Assembly: GCF_011745365.1 (NCBI RefSeq)
Contig: NW_024468917.1
Coordinates: forward strand, 1,426,001-1,490,000
From: Cryphonectria parasitica EP155
Lineage: Eukaryota > Ascomycota > Sordariomycetes > Diaporthales > Cryphonectriaceae
Direction: 5' to 3'
Length of the DNA: 64,000 bases
A program made the translations under genes and the position numbers. The notes beneath the pieces are model-generated. The model did not search any database and was not told where the DNA came from. It saw nothing but the letters and a program-made list of their open reading frames with translations. Below, in pieces: positions 25,927 to 38,705 of this stretch (position 1 is its first letter; every line of letters starts with the position of its first letter).

Positions 25927-26302
25927 ACAGCAATTCACTATACAGGCCGAGCAGAAGGCGCTGCTGGGTAATGAGCAGGGCAGGGTGGTGACAAATGTCT
26001 CCCAGCCCCCGTCTCGGCGGCATCTTTGGCTGTGATAGCCTCACACATCTCCCCCCTCGCGGTCTTAACGCGACGTCTTCCAGTTGAGGGGCTTTGAACC
26101 TTGGTGGGTGCCTTGCCTTCAATGGCGCAAAGCGGTAGATCAGCGGCATGCAATAACAGCAAGTACCAATACGTACCTCAGCATAACATCTCCATCTACG
26201 AATTCATGCATATACGGCCAAAAAAAAAAAAGAAGAAAAAACACCTTCTAAGTCGCCAAATTATAGCAGTGATAAAATTATGATGGACAGGAAGGCCCCC
26301 CG

Positions 26303-26314
26303 CCCCCCCCCCCC
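26303..26314. repeat. Poly(C) tract
   Basis: Run of 12 C, preceded by a 6-C run and one G. Confidence 0.85.
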
Positions 26315-28229
26315 TCTCCTTTTTTACCCCCTCCCCCTTCTTCATTTGACCTACATCCTTTAGAAAATCGTTCGTGAACAATCAACCAAACACCCAAGAT
26401 TGTCGCTCGCCTCGTCAGCCAGGCCATCTATCTGATGCCACCCAGCCGATCCTATTTGTCCGCAATCTATATTTCCTGCCGACAAGGCAAAGCAGGCGGA
26501 CGAGCATGGGTAACGTCAGCAAGGCTGCGGCGGCGGCAATGGGATTTCCGAAATCTCGGTTTCTATGCAATGGCAAGGGGGAGAGGGGGGGTAGGAGTGT
26601 TGGGTGGCAAACGAAGGGGAGGATTGGGACCGTCGTCGTCGTCACTGAAGGCACCTTGCTAGCCAATGCTACCCGTTAGAAACCTTTTTTTACTCCTTTG
26701 TTTGGGTGTTATGATTTTTTATTATTATTAAACTACGAGGATTTGTTTTATTTTCTTTCCATTTGCATTGAGTATACATACGATTGGTCACTTTGGGCCT
26801 AGCTCTGCGAGACTCGAGCTGTGGCGGGGAGAGTCTCTGGATATCGCGCTTGAGACACAGCGAGTTGGAGGGGCTGGCTTGGGAGAGAAGCGGGCAAACT
26901 TGGAGGAAACATCAGACAAAACCTTTTTCGTTCTCCTTCTCTTTATTTTCCTTTCTTTCTTGTCGTTATTGTCACAGAAAATGTACTGGAAGATTCTCGT
27001 AGCCGATCCTCAGCCCCTGCTTAGCAATGCAGAGTATGGAGGAAAGATTCGTCTTATTTCTTCCCGTTCCCTTCCCTCCATTCTCGGTTTTGGTCTTGCG
27101 GGTCTGAACTTGCTTTGTCCGAGGGGTGTGGGTAGAGACAGGGCTGTGCCATAGACCAGAGTATGTTCTGTCTGGCTCTTCTCTCGGAGGATTGTGCCGC
27201 CTCGCTTGGGTGGTGGGGGGGTCATGTCACTTTTCTCTCGTGCGCGCGGGACAGTATACATAGTTGTGAGTCTCCAGCACACTACAATAATTGGTACCAA
27301 CGTGTCCATTGGCGGAGCCTGTCATCCTGTAGGCGCTGCAGGTGAGCTGACACCATGGCCAGGTACGTCTTTGAGCTATGCCTCCATGTGCTGTGTCTAG
27401 TACCAAGCTTTTAACAGGCGCATCTAGTGCAAAACCGTACATAGGAATTTCAATGGTAGGAAGAAGAGGAAAGATAATTTAGTACAAATAAAAGATGCGA
27501 GATGAAGTAGGGCGGGTTAGCAAACCCCGTGCGAGGTAGCAACCCGGTCTTGACCTGGTACCTAAGTGCCGCTACCCGTGGTTTGGCTTGATGAGATACG
27601 TACCTCGAAACGGGAGTGTCTAATTATGGCAGTCAGCCAAAAGGGGATGATGAATGCAGATGTATCTCTCTCGATGCGGGTGTCCACGGCAAAAAAGGGG
27701 AGGGGGGGGGGCGGGAAGAAGCTATGAAAAAAGGTCGCTGCAGAATTGACTGATAGTTGGGAGACAGAAGGGATGGCTGCGACGAGTGATAAGCATCAAG
27801 GTGGGCGCAGATCGTCTGCGGCCTTATTCTGAGGGCCCTCGAGTTTCCGAGAATAACCCATGCGGGATTGGGATGAGGTTGGCTTGGTTGCTCCAAAAGT
27901 CAAGACGATGAAGGTCTCGGCTGCTTGACGCGAAGCTCGAGGCACGTTTCAGCCCTTCCCCACGTCCCTCTGGGCTTCTTACCTCATCGGGGCAGATGGC
28001 GCTCTGATCGCCTGGCTTGTTCCCTGTGGCCAAGTAATTTTAATTCTGTCTGGTTGTCCAACAGTGGTCAGACCCGTGGTCAGACTTTGCGCCATCGAAT
28101 CCTCGAAATGTGTGTCCAGATCATTTCTCATCCTCTCCAGGCCTCATGCAAGTTACACCTAATGGTTCCTGGATGACGTTGTGAGATGGGTGGGCAGGAG
28201 AATACAGACCGAGACGACGATCTTTGCTC

Positions 28230-28246
28230 TTTTTTTTTTTTTTTTT
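28230..28246. repeat. Poly(T) tract, 17 bases
   Basis: Uninterrupted T-run in gene-free DNA. Confidence 0.9.
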
Positions 28247-30911
28247 GGGCTCCAGAAAATACAGGCCCACATAGGACTGAGTTATCTATATGGTTAAGAA
28301 GCAAAATTCCGGGTTAGCTTTTCGTGCGACACTTCTTGGCAGCGAACAGCAAGGGTTACCTACGCAAGTTACAGCGTTTATCGGTCACCAACGTACTGTG
28401 TGTGTTAGCAGCGCCTTGTAGGATCACAAGCTCACTGCCCCCACCCCTCCACCCTCCTCCCCCATCCAGGCTCCGCCAGGGGGAGGGTGTTCCAGAAAGC
28501 TTTTCCCCGAGGCTCTAGGTGATCGCACGTTGCGCTACCGCTCGGCACTCATAGCGGCTTGGCCATTGGCGCCATGACAGACGACAGACCAAGCCGCATC
28601 AAGATTGTTTTGGTTTCTGATACAGCCTGAGTTCGACATTGCTAGAACACTATCCAACAGCTGCTGCAGCCGCTGATCCGAGCCGAACCAGCCATAGAAT
28701 CGTCTGGTGTGTTGTGGGAATAAGAAAAGAGGCCACAAGGAATTCTTGATTTGCTCAATCAGGACCTCCGACCGGGGACCTGCATGGGGCCATAGGTGAA
28801 CTATCTGCTGCGGGACGCGTTGCCTGTCAGCCGCCACCCGACTTATTGAGATCACACAGTACAGAACCTCTGCAGGTGGACAGAGGAATCGGTCTTTTGT
28901 TTAGGTTCTGGCACTAGATCTTGGACTGGCTCTCGCACCCAGCGACGACCGCCACACAGGGAAACCGGTATGAACGCACAAGCTGAAACCTGACCCCGGA
29001 TTTCTCGAGGATGTAGATGCAAAATCAATCCCGTCTTTTCATTCCCGAGAGCACAAAGTCTGGTAGCACTGCATCCGCGGTGTGATGTCTGTATGGCGAG
29101 GACTGTGACACCATACTGTGGTAGTGATTGGGCCTTCGGCCGAGCCTGCGAGAAACGGAGTTTCGTCGGCTTGGATTTGTTCAGTACATCACATCTCCAG
29201 GGCAGGAATGACTGGCCATTTCGACTCCTGTAGGATCCTAGGAATTTCCAAGAACTGCTCTGACGCAGTCAGCTCAGGCCGAACAGGTGGTCTCCTCTGG
29301 CTTACGGTACATGTCCCATGTCCGGTCCAGGGAGTGCTCGCAGAAGGGGGTGGGGGCCAATGAACAGGGCGCAAATTGATTTCATGATGCTGGAATAAGA
29401 AAAGTGGTGTGAATGGTGTGGACAGTTGCAAATCTTCCAATAATCCAATTGCATCTCCAAGCCAAGCTAGTTATGTGGTGTTGAAGCTGTGAATAGGTGC
29501 CCTGGCCCGAACGAGGCTCTGGAGATGCAGGGCCCTCAGGCGGGAACTAGCAGATCTGCAGTGGCCCAAGGTACTATGGTAGCTTTGTGAGAACCGAGTG
29601 GGGTGGCATCCCTGCTAGTCTGCGGCAGGGGGTTGAGTTCCCTCTGGTATCAGTGCGCACAGCTTATCCTTGTACTCAAACACACTCAATACTACTGCTG
29701 AGTACTATACTATAGTACATGCATAGTAATTACTGCGTGTATGGATGGTGGTACCTCGCTCGCACCCAATCCAGTGTTACAGGTTTGGCTGTATTGTCCT
29801 AAGGGTCCACTGAGATTGTCCGACTACTGATGTATACATAGTACAGCTAGTACAGCCAAACCACCAACACCACCCCCCTCGGACCTCCTTCCTTTCGCTG
29901 CCAATTTCCCCCCTGTCTTGTTGTTTTTGTCGTCACTACATCCCAGTCAAATAGTAAACTGGAGCCTGCACATGCCCCATCATGTAGTAGAATTTCCGAT
30001 GTTGCAGAGTGCTCTGCATGGCAGCCTCGAGTGGGTGGAGACTTTGTCACAACAAAGTACCTTGTATTTTCATTGAATTGTTTGGCCCCGTCTACTGTTT
30101 CCCTCAACACTGACACTCCAGCTTTTCATGTTCTTGGTTCACGTTCACTTTTGTAATTTCAATATCAGCACCTACCTTCATCTGAAGTTAGACTGTTTCT
30201 TTTTCTTGTGGCAGACACAGACTGCCCAAAACTCTAGCCAGGCCTTGGGGGTCCATCTATTTTGTGCCGCCACCCCCCCTCTTCCTCCCACCCATCCTCA
30301 TCCTCACTTCACCTCGTCTCTTTTTCTTCGCTTTGGTTTTTTCCCCGGACCTCATTTCACAAAATTTCAATTCCATACACACTCACGAAGTCTGCTTTCC
30401 TGTCTTGCATGTTTGACGGTCACTGCAGCATACGCCCATCTCTTACGTCAAATTTAATATCGAGGACGGCCCGTCATCTTCATCTTCCTGACCCTTTCCG
30501 CGTTTGATCGACGACATCCACCCGACCGTTTCTTAGTGCCTCGACATTTCCCTTTGCACCCCTTCGATTACGTTCCTTCCCTGTGGCAGCAGACGAAGTG
30601 ACGCAGGTCTTCCTTCACTTTTCACAACTGAATTAATTTTGTCATACCTTCCTTGCCTTAGACCTGGTCGAACTGGACCAGGTAAGGTACTCGACGATCA
30701 AGTCATCTTCCTCAACTTCGACAACAACTTTTGGAGGCTGCTACACGGTCAACTATCGTGACCTCGTGTATGTCAGCCTGGGGAGTACATCGTCGCTGAA
30801 GCTGCTCGTTGCTCCCACGAGTACACCCCCCACCCTTCTTCTTCCTCGAGCAGCTTCAACCTCCTCTTTCCCCTCCTCTTCTTCAACCTCTCAACCATCT
30901 TCACATACACC

Positions 30912-33386
30912 ATGGAGCAGCGCTCATGTCTACCACGATCCAACACATCGTCGAGGAACTCGTCACCCTCATCACGAAAGAGCGAAGTCATGCTACCCCT
31001 GCCGGTTCAGTCTTCGCCTAGAATTCCTGTCCGCGCACTCCTCAGCCACTGCTTCTATCGGCGCGTCATACTATGGGCCATCACCGCTACCTTTATGTTG
31101 TGCCTCATGCTGTTTTCCAGCGGGGTCAACACCAAGCATAGCAGGATCCTAGATCACCTGGTCGATTTTGGCAAAGGGGACAACGTCAAGTCCACCACCG
31201 ATGGCAGCAGCAGCACCACCATTACAACAACCAGTGCATCCACAGGTGGTCTTGGGGACAGCAGCACGGGCCTGGACAGCATCGAGAGTACTTCTGAAGA
31301 TACGGCCACTTCCGACATCCAGAGCTACACGAAGGGCAACCAAGGCTCCACTACTGGCAATCAACAGGGGAACAGCAATGGCGGTGGCGTTCACTGGCTG
31401 AAATACAAGCAGTAAGTCTGGTCCGAGGTTTGCTGCCGGCTTAGTACACTTGAGGCTAATGAACCTACTAGCATGGACGGCTTCTACAATGGAATTAAAA
31501 CCCTTGTCTCGCTGAAGGACTATATCCCCGAGTTCCCTGTCAAGGCAGCCACTCCTCCGACCATCACTGTCGAGGTCAGCGATGAGGTGCCAACTCCAAG
31601 GCCCTACGCACCCCATCCTGACTACAACTCATCCGAGTATACCGACAAGTTCTATCCCGTGGAGACATGCTACCTTGATGAGAAGAAAACCATTCCTGTT
31701 CCCGATTTGTATGTCTACGACGGTGTCCCGCAGGGTGTTGCCCAACCGGCAATCGGATCCTACAGCCTGCTGGGCCTTCGAGAGGACATATGTTACGATC
31801 GTTTTGGTCGCTACGGACCGTACGGACTGGGCTACAACCTGAAGGACGGCGGAGTCGGAGAGGGCATGGACACCGAGAGCCAGGGCAGCGAAGTTGTATG
31901 GAGCAAGACTGGAAAGATTGACTACCACAAGGTGGACTGGGGAAGGCTGCAACGGCAATGCCACGAATCAAACCAACAACGATTTCTGAACGCTGAGGAG
32001 CTTGGTGAGAGTGATGAATCGACCAGCACCAAGGACGCACAGTCCCGTCTTGGCTCTGATGGCAGGGCGAAGATTGGCCGCATTGCGGTCGTCATCCGAA
32101 CTTACGTCGGCTTCCAATGGACGCATTTGACCATTCTGAACTTCCGGGCCATGATTTCCGAGCTGTCGCTGAGATCAGGTGGGGAGTATGACATTCACTT
32201 CCTGCTTCACGTCAAGGACAACTCAATTCCCATCTGGGCGGATGGAGAGATCGTGCAGGCCGTGCTGGATATGAATATGCCGGGTGAGTTCCACTCGATC
32301 ACGACCCTCTGGTCCGAGGACCAGATGCGGCTGCTTTATCCTGGCTATTGGGGAGAGCCTGTGGAAAACCCATCCCAGAGCGATGTCTACGGGGTCTACC
32401 GGTCCGCGCACATGCCACTACAGCATTTCGCCATGATGCATCCCGAATACGAGCACTTTTGGAACTGGGAGATGGATATGCGGTACTCGGGCAACTACTA
32501 CGAACTCTTTGATCGGCTCGGGAGCTGGGCCAAGAAGCAGAGTCGCCAAGAGATGTGGGAGCGCTCGGAGAGGTACTACATCCCTGATTTCCATGGCAGC
32601 TGGGCCAATTTCACAGAGAAGGTTCACGAGGAGGTTGTGGCCTCAAGCCGACGACCTGTCATGGGGCCTGTCTTGTTCGCTGGCAAGCAGCCTCTCCGCT
32701 CTCAGGAACGTGGCCAGAGCTTCTTGCCGGAGTCCTGTGCCGTTGGCTCCGATATGACAAAGTGTGGTGTGGGCGAGGAGGCCGACCTCATCACGCTGAA
32801 CCCTCTCTTTGACGCCGATAACTCCGGCTGGGTTTTCGAAAAAGATGTAACCGGCTATGACCTCAGCTTGCCAACACCTCCTCGTCGCTGTGCGATTGTC
32901 ACGGCCTCGCGCCTGTCCCGTCGCCTCCTAGAAGTTATGCACGAAGAGACATGGCGTCGGCACCACAGCATGTTCTCCGAGATGTTCCCTGCCTCGATGG
33001 CACTGCATCATGGACTGAAGGCGGTCTACGCACCTCATCCAGTCTACCTTGACAGAAACTGGGACATCGAGGCCGTCGATTGGGCTTTCAATGGCGGCAG
33101 AGATCACACTACTGGTGGTCCCGGTTCTCCCTTTGACGACGACAACGAACACAACCATGCAGGTACGAGCTGGTACTACAACAGCGAGTTTGCGGGCCTG
33201 TGGTGGCGCCGTTGGCTGGGCTACTCCCAGTATGACGGTCGCGGCGAAAATGGCGGCCGTGCCGGTGAAGGAACCCTGCGCGGTGGAAAGGCGGAGGAGA
33301 GTCGCAAGGACAGCACAGGCCGGCTGTGTATGAGGAGCACCTTGTTGCATCCTATCAAGTGGGAGAACCCGAGCGAGAGGGCATGA
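30912..33386 (+). CDS. DUF3405 family type II membrane protein
   Basis: Model: exons 30912-31411 and 31472-33386, 804 residues. The 60-bp intron has donor GTAAGT and acceptor CTACTAG; the join completes a His codon. A short basic cytoplasmic N-terminus precedes one membrane anchor (about residues 52-70). A Ser/Thr/Gly-rich stalk (to about 160) follows, suited to O-glycosylation, then a large lumenal domain. The domain contains RIAVVIRTYVGFQWTHLTIL, FLLHVKDNS and FWNWEMDMRYSGNYYELFDR, which I recognise as DUF3405. Type II topology and the NWEMDMR acidic motif resemble Golgi glycosyltransferases, but activity is not proven for the family and I see only resemblance. It converges on the secreted SLT-like gene downstream. 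The start ATG follows a CT-rich leader. Confidence 0.88.
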
Positions 33387-34573
33387 GCATTGCCTGCGTG
33401 GCGGCAAACCAACACGGAAATGTGATTGCATTGGCGTCGGAGAGCTTCTTCAACATCAAAAATAGCCCTGCCGGAGAGTGGGCATATACCAACAAAGCCG
33501 GTTATCTGAATGTACGACACGACGGGTGCTACGAACTTTGTCCAGGGCAATGTTTGTTGTCGGGACACGGCAAACTATGCAGATGGCATTTACATTGGCG
33601 AATGACGCGGCAGCAGTCTCATATTGACTGCACTAGAATTTCTTGTACAAAAGGTTATGTACATATAGCTGACCACTCACGGTTTCCGCCCATGGACGCG
33701 AATCTCGGAGCGCTTACGCAACACCACAATACGACCTTGAATCAACCCTCCCTGGTTTACATATTATTATAGATTGAGGATAATAATTGTTGCAAGCTTC
33801 GAGAGCCCAGTTTTTGAGCGCGTCTGAGCGGACAGATATGACAGAGTAGGGCAGAGTGGACCTGAAACCTCTATCCATTTCATCATAGGTGATCCTTCAT
33901 AGAATCCCAATTTATGAGAACGAATTCAAAAATGAAAGAACAAGAAGAAAGATAAAGATAGGATGACCATTATGCGAAGGTGTTGGTTCCATTTCGCTTC
34001 TTGTAAATCATGGGACAGACTGACTTTGATGCCCAAGTGGGACGAAGTCGTTCATGTCCTACGTCTTGTCGGCACCATGCTTAAGCCGATTCTAGACAAT
34101 TTGACAATCACATTGCTTCCGCGAGGCGAGTGGCTTAGCGGTTCTAGGCAATAAAATATGAGAACACTCATTCCTAGCGCTGCAGATTGTGGCACTTTCA
34201 TTCGCATCATCCATTCCGTTGACTTACTCGAAGATGGGCAACGCGGCACACTGCAACAAGCACGAGTCAAAACCACCTAATCTCTGTGCTCCTTCATCTA
34301 CCACAACGTTAATTTCGACATCACTGTTTCTGGGGTCGTGAAACAAAATCAAAGATCTCGTACATATGTATAGGACGATCCGTCGTCCTCAGTAATGTGT
34401 CTTGACTATAGAAAATGGGAGGACCTAGTAAATACAGAAATTTGTCCATATAATAATACATTGATCTTTCAGAAACCAGATCTTTTACCGGATCATCTTA
34501 TCATAACAACCAAGAGCTTCCTCCCCTACTTTCTTCTTCTTGTCTTCAACTCTTCAACCCGCAAAACATCTCT
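33387..34573. other. Convergent intergenic region
   Basis: Space between two 3' ends. It is AT-richer than the flanking genes and no gene is recognisable. Confidence 0.5.
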
Positions 34574-35595
34574 TCAAAAGACGTAACCCTGCATCCTCTG
34601 GGCGATGTCTGAGACGTAGTACCTGTATTTCACAAACAAGTCAGCACTCAGGAAAACAACTCACCAGTTCTCATGTAAATAATTGAGGACTGTCAGAGAC
34701 GACTGAGGAAAACCAATTGGATAAATAGGTCAGCAGCAGTGACTCACGGGTTGCCTGCTCCATTGGGAGCAATAGACAGGTTGCCCTGGTCGACCGAGCC
34801 GGAGTTGTACTCGCGCAGGGCAGGATAGATGGTCGCCACCGTCTGCTGGTCGCCAAAGTCGCCAAGGTTGGTTATGAAATGTTGCGTGCCACAGTGCACC
34901 ATCGCGAATACTTCTGCCTAGATCCATTCATACACACACATCCGTCAGCCCCTTGACTCGCCATCTGCACCCCCCTCTTTTTTCCTCTGTATTCCTTTTT
35001 GAGAAAGTTAGATACTCACTTTGGGCAAGTTCGTCTTCCCATCATATCCCTCGCAACCGCTGGCCTGCATCAGGCCGCCTGTGGGCACACCGTCCGCATC
35101 GTAGGTCGTCTTGACGCCTACGTAGCCACTGCTCTCCTGGATGACGATGCCGAGGATCACCTGCTTGTCTACGCCCAGAGCCGCGGAAACACTGCTGATG
35201 GCGGTGTAGATGTTTCCGACATCATCTGTGGTGGATCCAGCTTCGACCATATACGAAGCGTAGTCGTTGAACTTTTGGACACAAAGTTGTCAGTATATCT
35301 CAAATTTTTGGTTTATGAAATTCCCCCCTTCTCTCTCGGTCACTGTGACCTTGCTCACCATCGTGCTGTAGTCGACCCAGGTGTTCTGTGCCGGGAAGTC
35401 TATATATGGCCCGCTGTAGTATCCGGGCGCGTTGCTTGTGAACTGACGGCCTTTGTTCGCCTCTGTGCTGTTGTCGGTGGCCCGCAGCTGCAGAAGCAGA
35501 TCTGCGTGGGCACGCATCGTCCCCAGCGGAGCGGGGAATCCGGTGGAGAGGCTCAAAGCCGTGAGGATGAGGAGTACGATCTTCAGGAACGCCAT
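34574..35595 (-). CDS. Secreted SLT/lysozyme-like (GH23-type) protein
   Basis: Model on the minus strand: exons 35595-35359, 35271-35020, 34917-34748 and 34622-34574, 235 residues; every join keeps the frame. The N-terminus is a signal peptide (hydrophobic core IVLLILTALSLSTGF, cleavage probably near residues 19-22). The mature part has the hallmarks of the soluble-lytic-transglycosylase fold: catalytic-type Glu E125 in IVIQESSGY, then GGLMQ at about 144-148 and a REYNSG motif in exon 3. Bacterial members cleave peptidoglycan between MurNAc and GlcNAc. Fungi lack peptidoglycan, so a secreted fungal copy would act on bacteria, or on another glycan (inference). Three spliceosomal introns argue against recent transfer or contamination. 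Confidence 0.82.
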
Positions 35596-36987
35596 ATCTG
35601 CGCTGGAAAGTGTGAAGACTTCAAAAGGTTGAAGACTTGAAAGAAGGTTGTGTGATTTGTTTGTAATTTGTTTAATGGTAGAGTTTGCAGAGTTGCGTAA
35701 TGTGTTTGTAGCTTGGTTGATGCTGGAGTTTGCGAAGGAGAATTATGTTGTTGCAGTTATTTGCTGCTGCAATAAATAGTAATTGTGTCTTTGTGAAAGA
35801 TACGATAGACTATCATTATCAAAGCATCCATCTCTTGTGATATATGAAGTACTGTCTTGATGATGGTTTTGAAAAGTGAATTCATCAAGATCCTGGAGGT
35901 GAATTGCCCTCATGGGAGGGATGTTTGAGTAGCTACTTGAGTATGTTTATGATCTCTAATTAGCATAGTGTTCATAAGAATGGTAAAGGTTTCGACTATA
36001 ATCTACACACTATTTGAATCTATTAGCATGTAGCCAATGAATTGGGTCGTTGCATTCACACGGCACATGGAATGAAATGTCCATCTATCACTTGTTGAGT
36101 GACCTCAGGATGGATGCAAACAAGCTTCACAACCACACTTTATCATGTCCTCAGTAAAGCATATAATTTCCCTAAGATTGTGCCTCTGAATCATCTAACT
36201 GCCTAAGTAAGTATTTTTGGTATCCTTCTGCTGATAACAGCCTTCTCAGCTGGTCGGCCAGTGCATGTTTGAGCTGGTCCGATTCAGTACGTGCAGCAGA
36301 TGCTGCTAGATCCTTACACACCTGACTTTCAGGGATACACTTGAGCATGAAAAGGTGATGACGTTGTAGTAGGCTATTATGAATTATCTATTGGATACAT
36401 GTAAGTATCCTCTTGTTCATTTGATGAGGGCCTGTGGTCAGCCTATGCGCATGGCTGAATGAGGAACGGCCTCAGAGAGTGTGGCTGTCTAATCATCTCG
36501 TCAGAAGTTTGCATCAAATGTGCTATGGGCTCATAATGTGCTTGTCCTGTTATCAAACATGCCACTGAATAATGGACTATACCGGTATTCAGGCATTGTC
36601 GGTCTACTCACAATAGTCCTCACGCATGCGAACCTGTTGCCAGCTTCAAAAAGGAAAAAGAAATGAGTGCGTCGAAAGTTTCAGGTGCTCACCCACACAA
36701 TAATACTCATACTACACTGATAATTCTTGAGTCAAGGCAGGCGACCAGTCAATCAAGCCTCGCAGGTAGACGAACGATATTAGCATACATATTATGCAGC
36801 AGAAAGAAGGAGAGTGAGTTAAAGATTGTAATGCCATCCCTCAGTCCTTCTCATTTGTCATGATTCCTACGAAATTTTATTCCCTAAACACCTTGAGTAT
36901 CTATCCGGCCGACCGAGGAAGAATAAAACAACTCCTCGGGTTCCACGTAGTAATGCAGAGAAAAGTATTTCAGTTTGCTGCAGCCCT
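35596..36987. other. AT-rich intergenic region
   Basis: Promoter side of the secreted SLT-like gene and 3' side of ALG13. It is visibly AT-richer than the surroundings, with repeated TTGTTTGTAATTTGTTTAATG-type sequence near 35650-35720. No gene seen. Confidence 0.5.
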
Positions 36988-37775
36988 TTACAGATCGACA
37001 GCAATCACCTGGTCAAGAAAGGTCAGGCGATCATCCTCACGGACTGGAAAGGCTGGCTCCCTGTATGAGTCGAGCAGGTCCAGCCCCGTAGTCTTGATAG
37101 CCTCAAGGGCCTCAGGGATTGCCTGAGCCAGGGAGCTGGGAAAAAAGGTCAGTCATCCGCTGAAGTCAAATATGGGGCCCCGGAGACCAGGACTTTTGCT
37201 ACAACAGCTTCGGGCAAAGGCTTACCCAAGGTGTCCCTGGATAATGGTGGCGTGATTCCGGGCCATGGCCTTGGCGAACTCGGCCTGGTGGTTGTCCATG
37301 AGATTGGGGTTGGCGACAATGATCTGGGCGACCTGGACCTCCGCGCAATCGGCAATGGTGCCCGTACCTAGTAAGCTACAGTCAGCGACCTCCGGTACCA
37401 AAACAAGGTAAAGGTCCAAAATTGGTGACAAGTAGAAGCGCCAGAGTCAGAAGAAACAAGGTCGAATTTACCTGCATGGCTGATGACAATACCAGCAGGC
37501 TGAACATTGGCCTCGCCACGGCACTTCTTCATCTGCTCCTTGAGGTTCGAATCGAAGTCAAAAGCGTTAATTGTGAGGTTCTCATGCTTTGTATTGACTA
37601 GCTTTTGCAACACTTCACCATGATAGGTGCCACACTGTAGAAGGAGAGTGGAGAAGCCGCTGCGTTGGAGAGCGTTTAAAAAGTCGGCAGCGAGAGTCTC
37701 GTCGATGAGCTCCTTGAAGACCACAGTGGCGCCTCCAGTGACTAGGGCCACGCGGCCGTCTTCGACTCGATCCAT
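36988..37775 (-). CDS. ALG13: UDP-GlcNAc transferase subunit ALG13
   Basis: Model on the minus strand: exons 37775-37472, 37367-37226 and 37135-36988, 197 residues, the usual length for fungal Alg13. Alg13 is the soluble GT28-type catalytic half that pairs with membrane-bound Alg14 at the cytosolic face of the ER. There it adds the second GlcNAc to dolichol-PP-GlcNAc in N-glycan assembly. Seen here: LVTGGATVVFKELID at the N-terminus, the sugar-nucleotide-binding turn SHAGTGT (H100 to T105; usually SHAGSGT) and the NPNLMDNHQAE segment (N121-E131). Intron 1 falls inside the SHAG|TGT motif. The segment after GTGT (ADCAEVQVAQIIV) differs from the common LRLGKPLIVV form, so the copy is somewhat divergent. 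It diverges from the mS35 gene. Confidence 0.88.
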
Positions 37776-38705
37776 GATGTGGTTGATAGGGTGGGCTGGT
37801 TTGTTGTGGGGGAAATCAACACATCGTCAGGCAGTGGACGGCTGAGGATTTGCTGGACTAGGTCTTGCGAAACTTGGCATTGATCTCGATACCAATGCTG
37901 GTAAAGAGCTTCTGTATGAGCTACTGAATAGTTTTGGCGAAAGAGCAGATGAGGAGGAGGATGTAACAGTATTAAACGCTGGTTATCCTCGAGAAAAGAC
38001 TCATGAAGATGAATCTCAAGATCCTGATGAAAGAGGGTGGAGGGTGGAGAGAGCGAGCTGAAATATGATGGTCTATATCATCAAGCGAAGTCGGACCTAG
38101 CAATGTTTGGCTACTCTCGTCTTATTTCGTCAAATAGTCCGGGCGTGAGCTGGCAGGACAGGATAAGAGAATGGCCACCACTTCGGTCAGGTCTTTGGTT
38201 GTGGAATTGTAAGGATGAATTTAGAAGTCACGCTAAGGCCGATGTAGAAATTAAGTCTCTGACCAGGGTGTCATTTCGACTCCTCGACTCCAGCACAACG
38301 ACCGCCAGTGATGGCCTCGTCACCTTGCCCGACCACAATCCTCGTCTAATCTAATTTACAAGATAACTATTCGACCAACTTCAAGGACCTTATCAGCTTT
38401 GATGAATGGCAACATTATTTACTTTCACTGATGATCGGTCGCAGGCTATCGTGTAAGTGAGCACGGACCAAACGGTAAGGCTATTGATTAATGCAGACTG
38501 ATTGGCTCACGCGGATCAAGGAACGGTCCGAGATCCGACGCTGGTTGGCCGCTGATTAGAGAATCTGAGGCAGGGGCTTGGACAAGAACATACTTGTCAG
38601 TGGTGGACCCACTTAAAAGAGCTTCGTTCAAAGTTGACTTCTGCGGTTCGGAAAGCAGGCCAATGCCCTCCCATGAATTGATCACCACGCCCTCAATCTT
38701 CGAAG
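37776..38705. promoter_or_regulatory. Divergent promoter region, ALG13 / mS35
   Basis: 930 bp between the two start codons. It contains TGATTGGCT at 38499-38507, an inverted CCAAT box with the flanks preferred by the HAP/CBC complex, about 200 bp from the mS35 start. No additional gene is seen. Confidence 0.5.

Larger units (their letters stand above)
25927..30911. other. Gene-free region of 5 kb
   Basis: No recognisable gene. Two minus-strand frames (28535-28855 and 29189-29440) have fairly protein-like composition but no supporting domain or splice structure. Homopolymers occur at 26303-26314 and 28230-28246. TAGTAC-rich short sequence occurs near 29690-29850. The last ~600 bp is CT-rich and probably the leader of the DUF3405 gene. 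Confidence 0.5.

Noticed and set aside
26041..26100. tRNA-like anticodon stem-loop (TCGCG-TTAAGAC-CGCGA, minus strand)
   Set aside because: The stem and 7-base loop are perfect, but no T-arm GTTCGA box, acceptor stem or proper D-arm could be paired around it.
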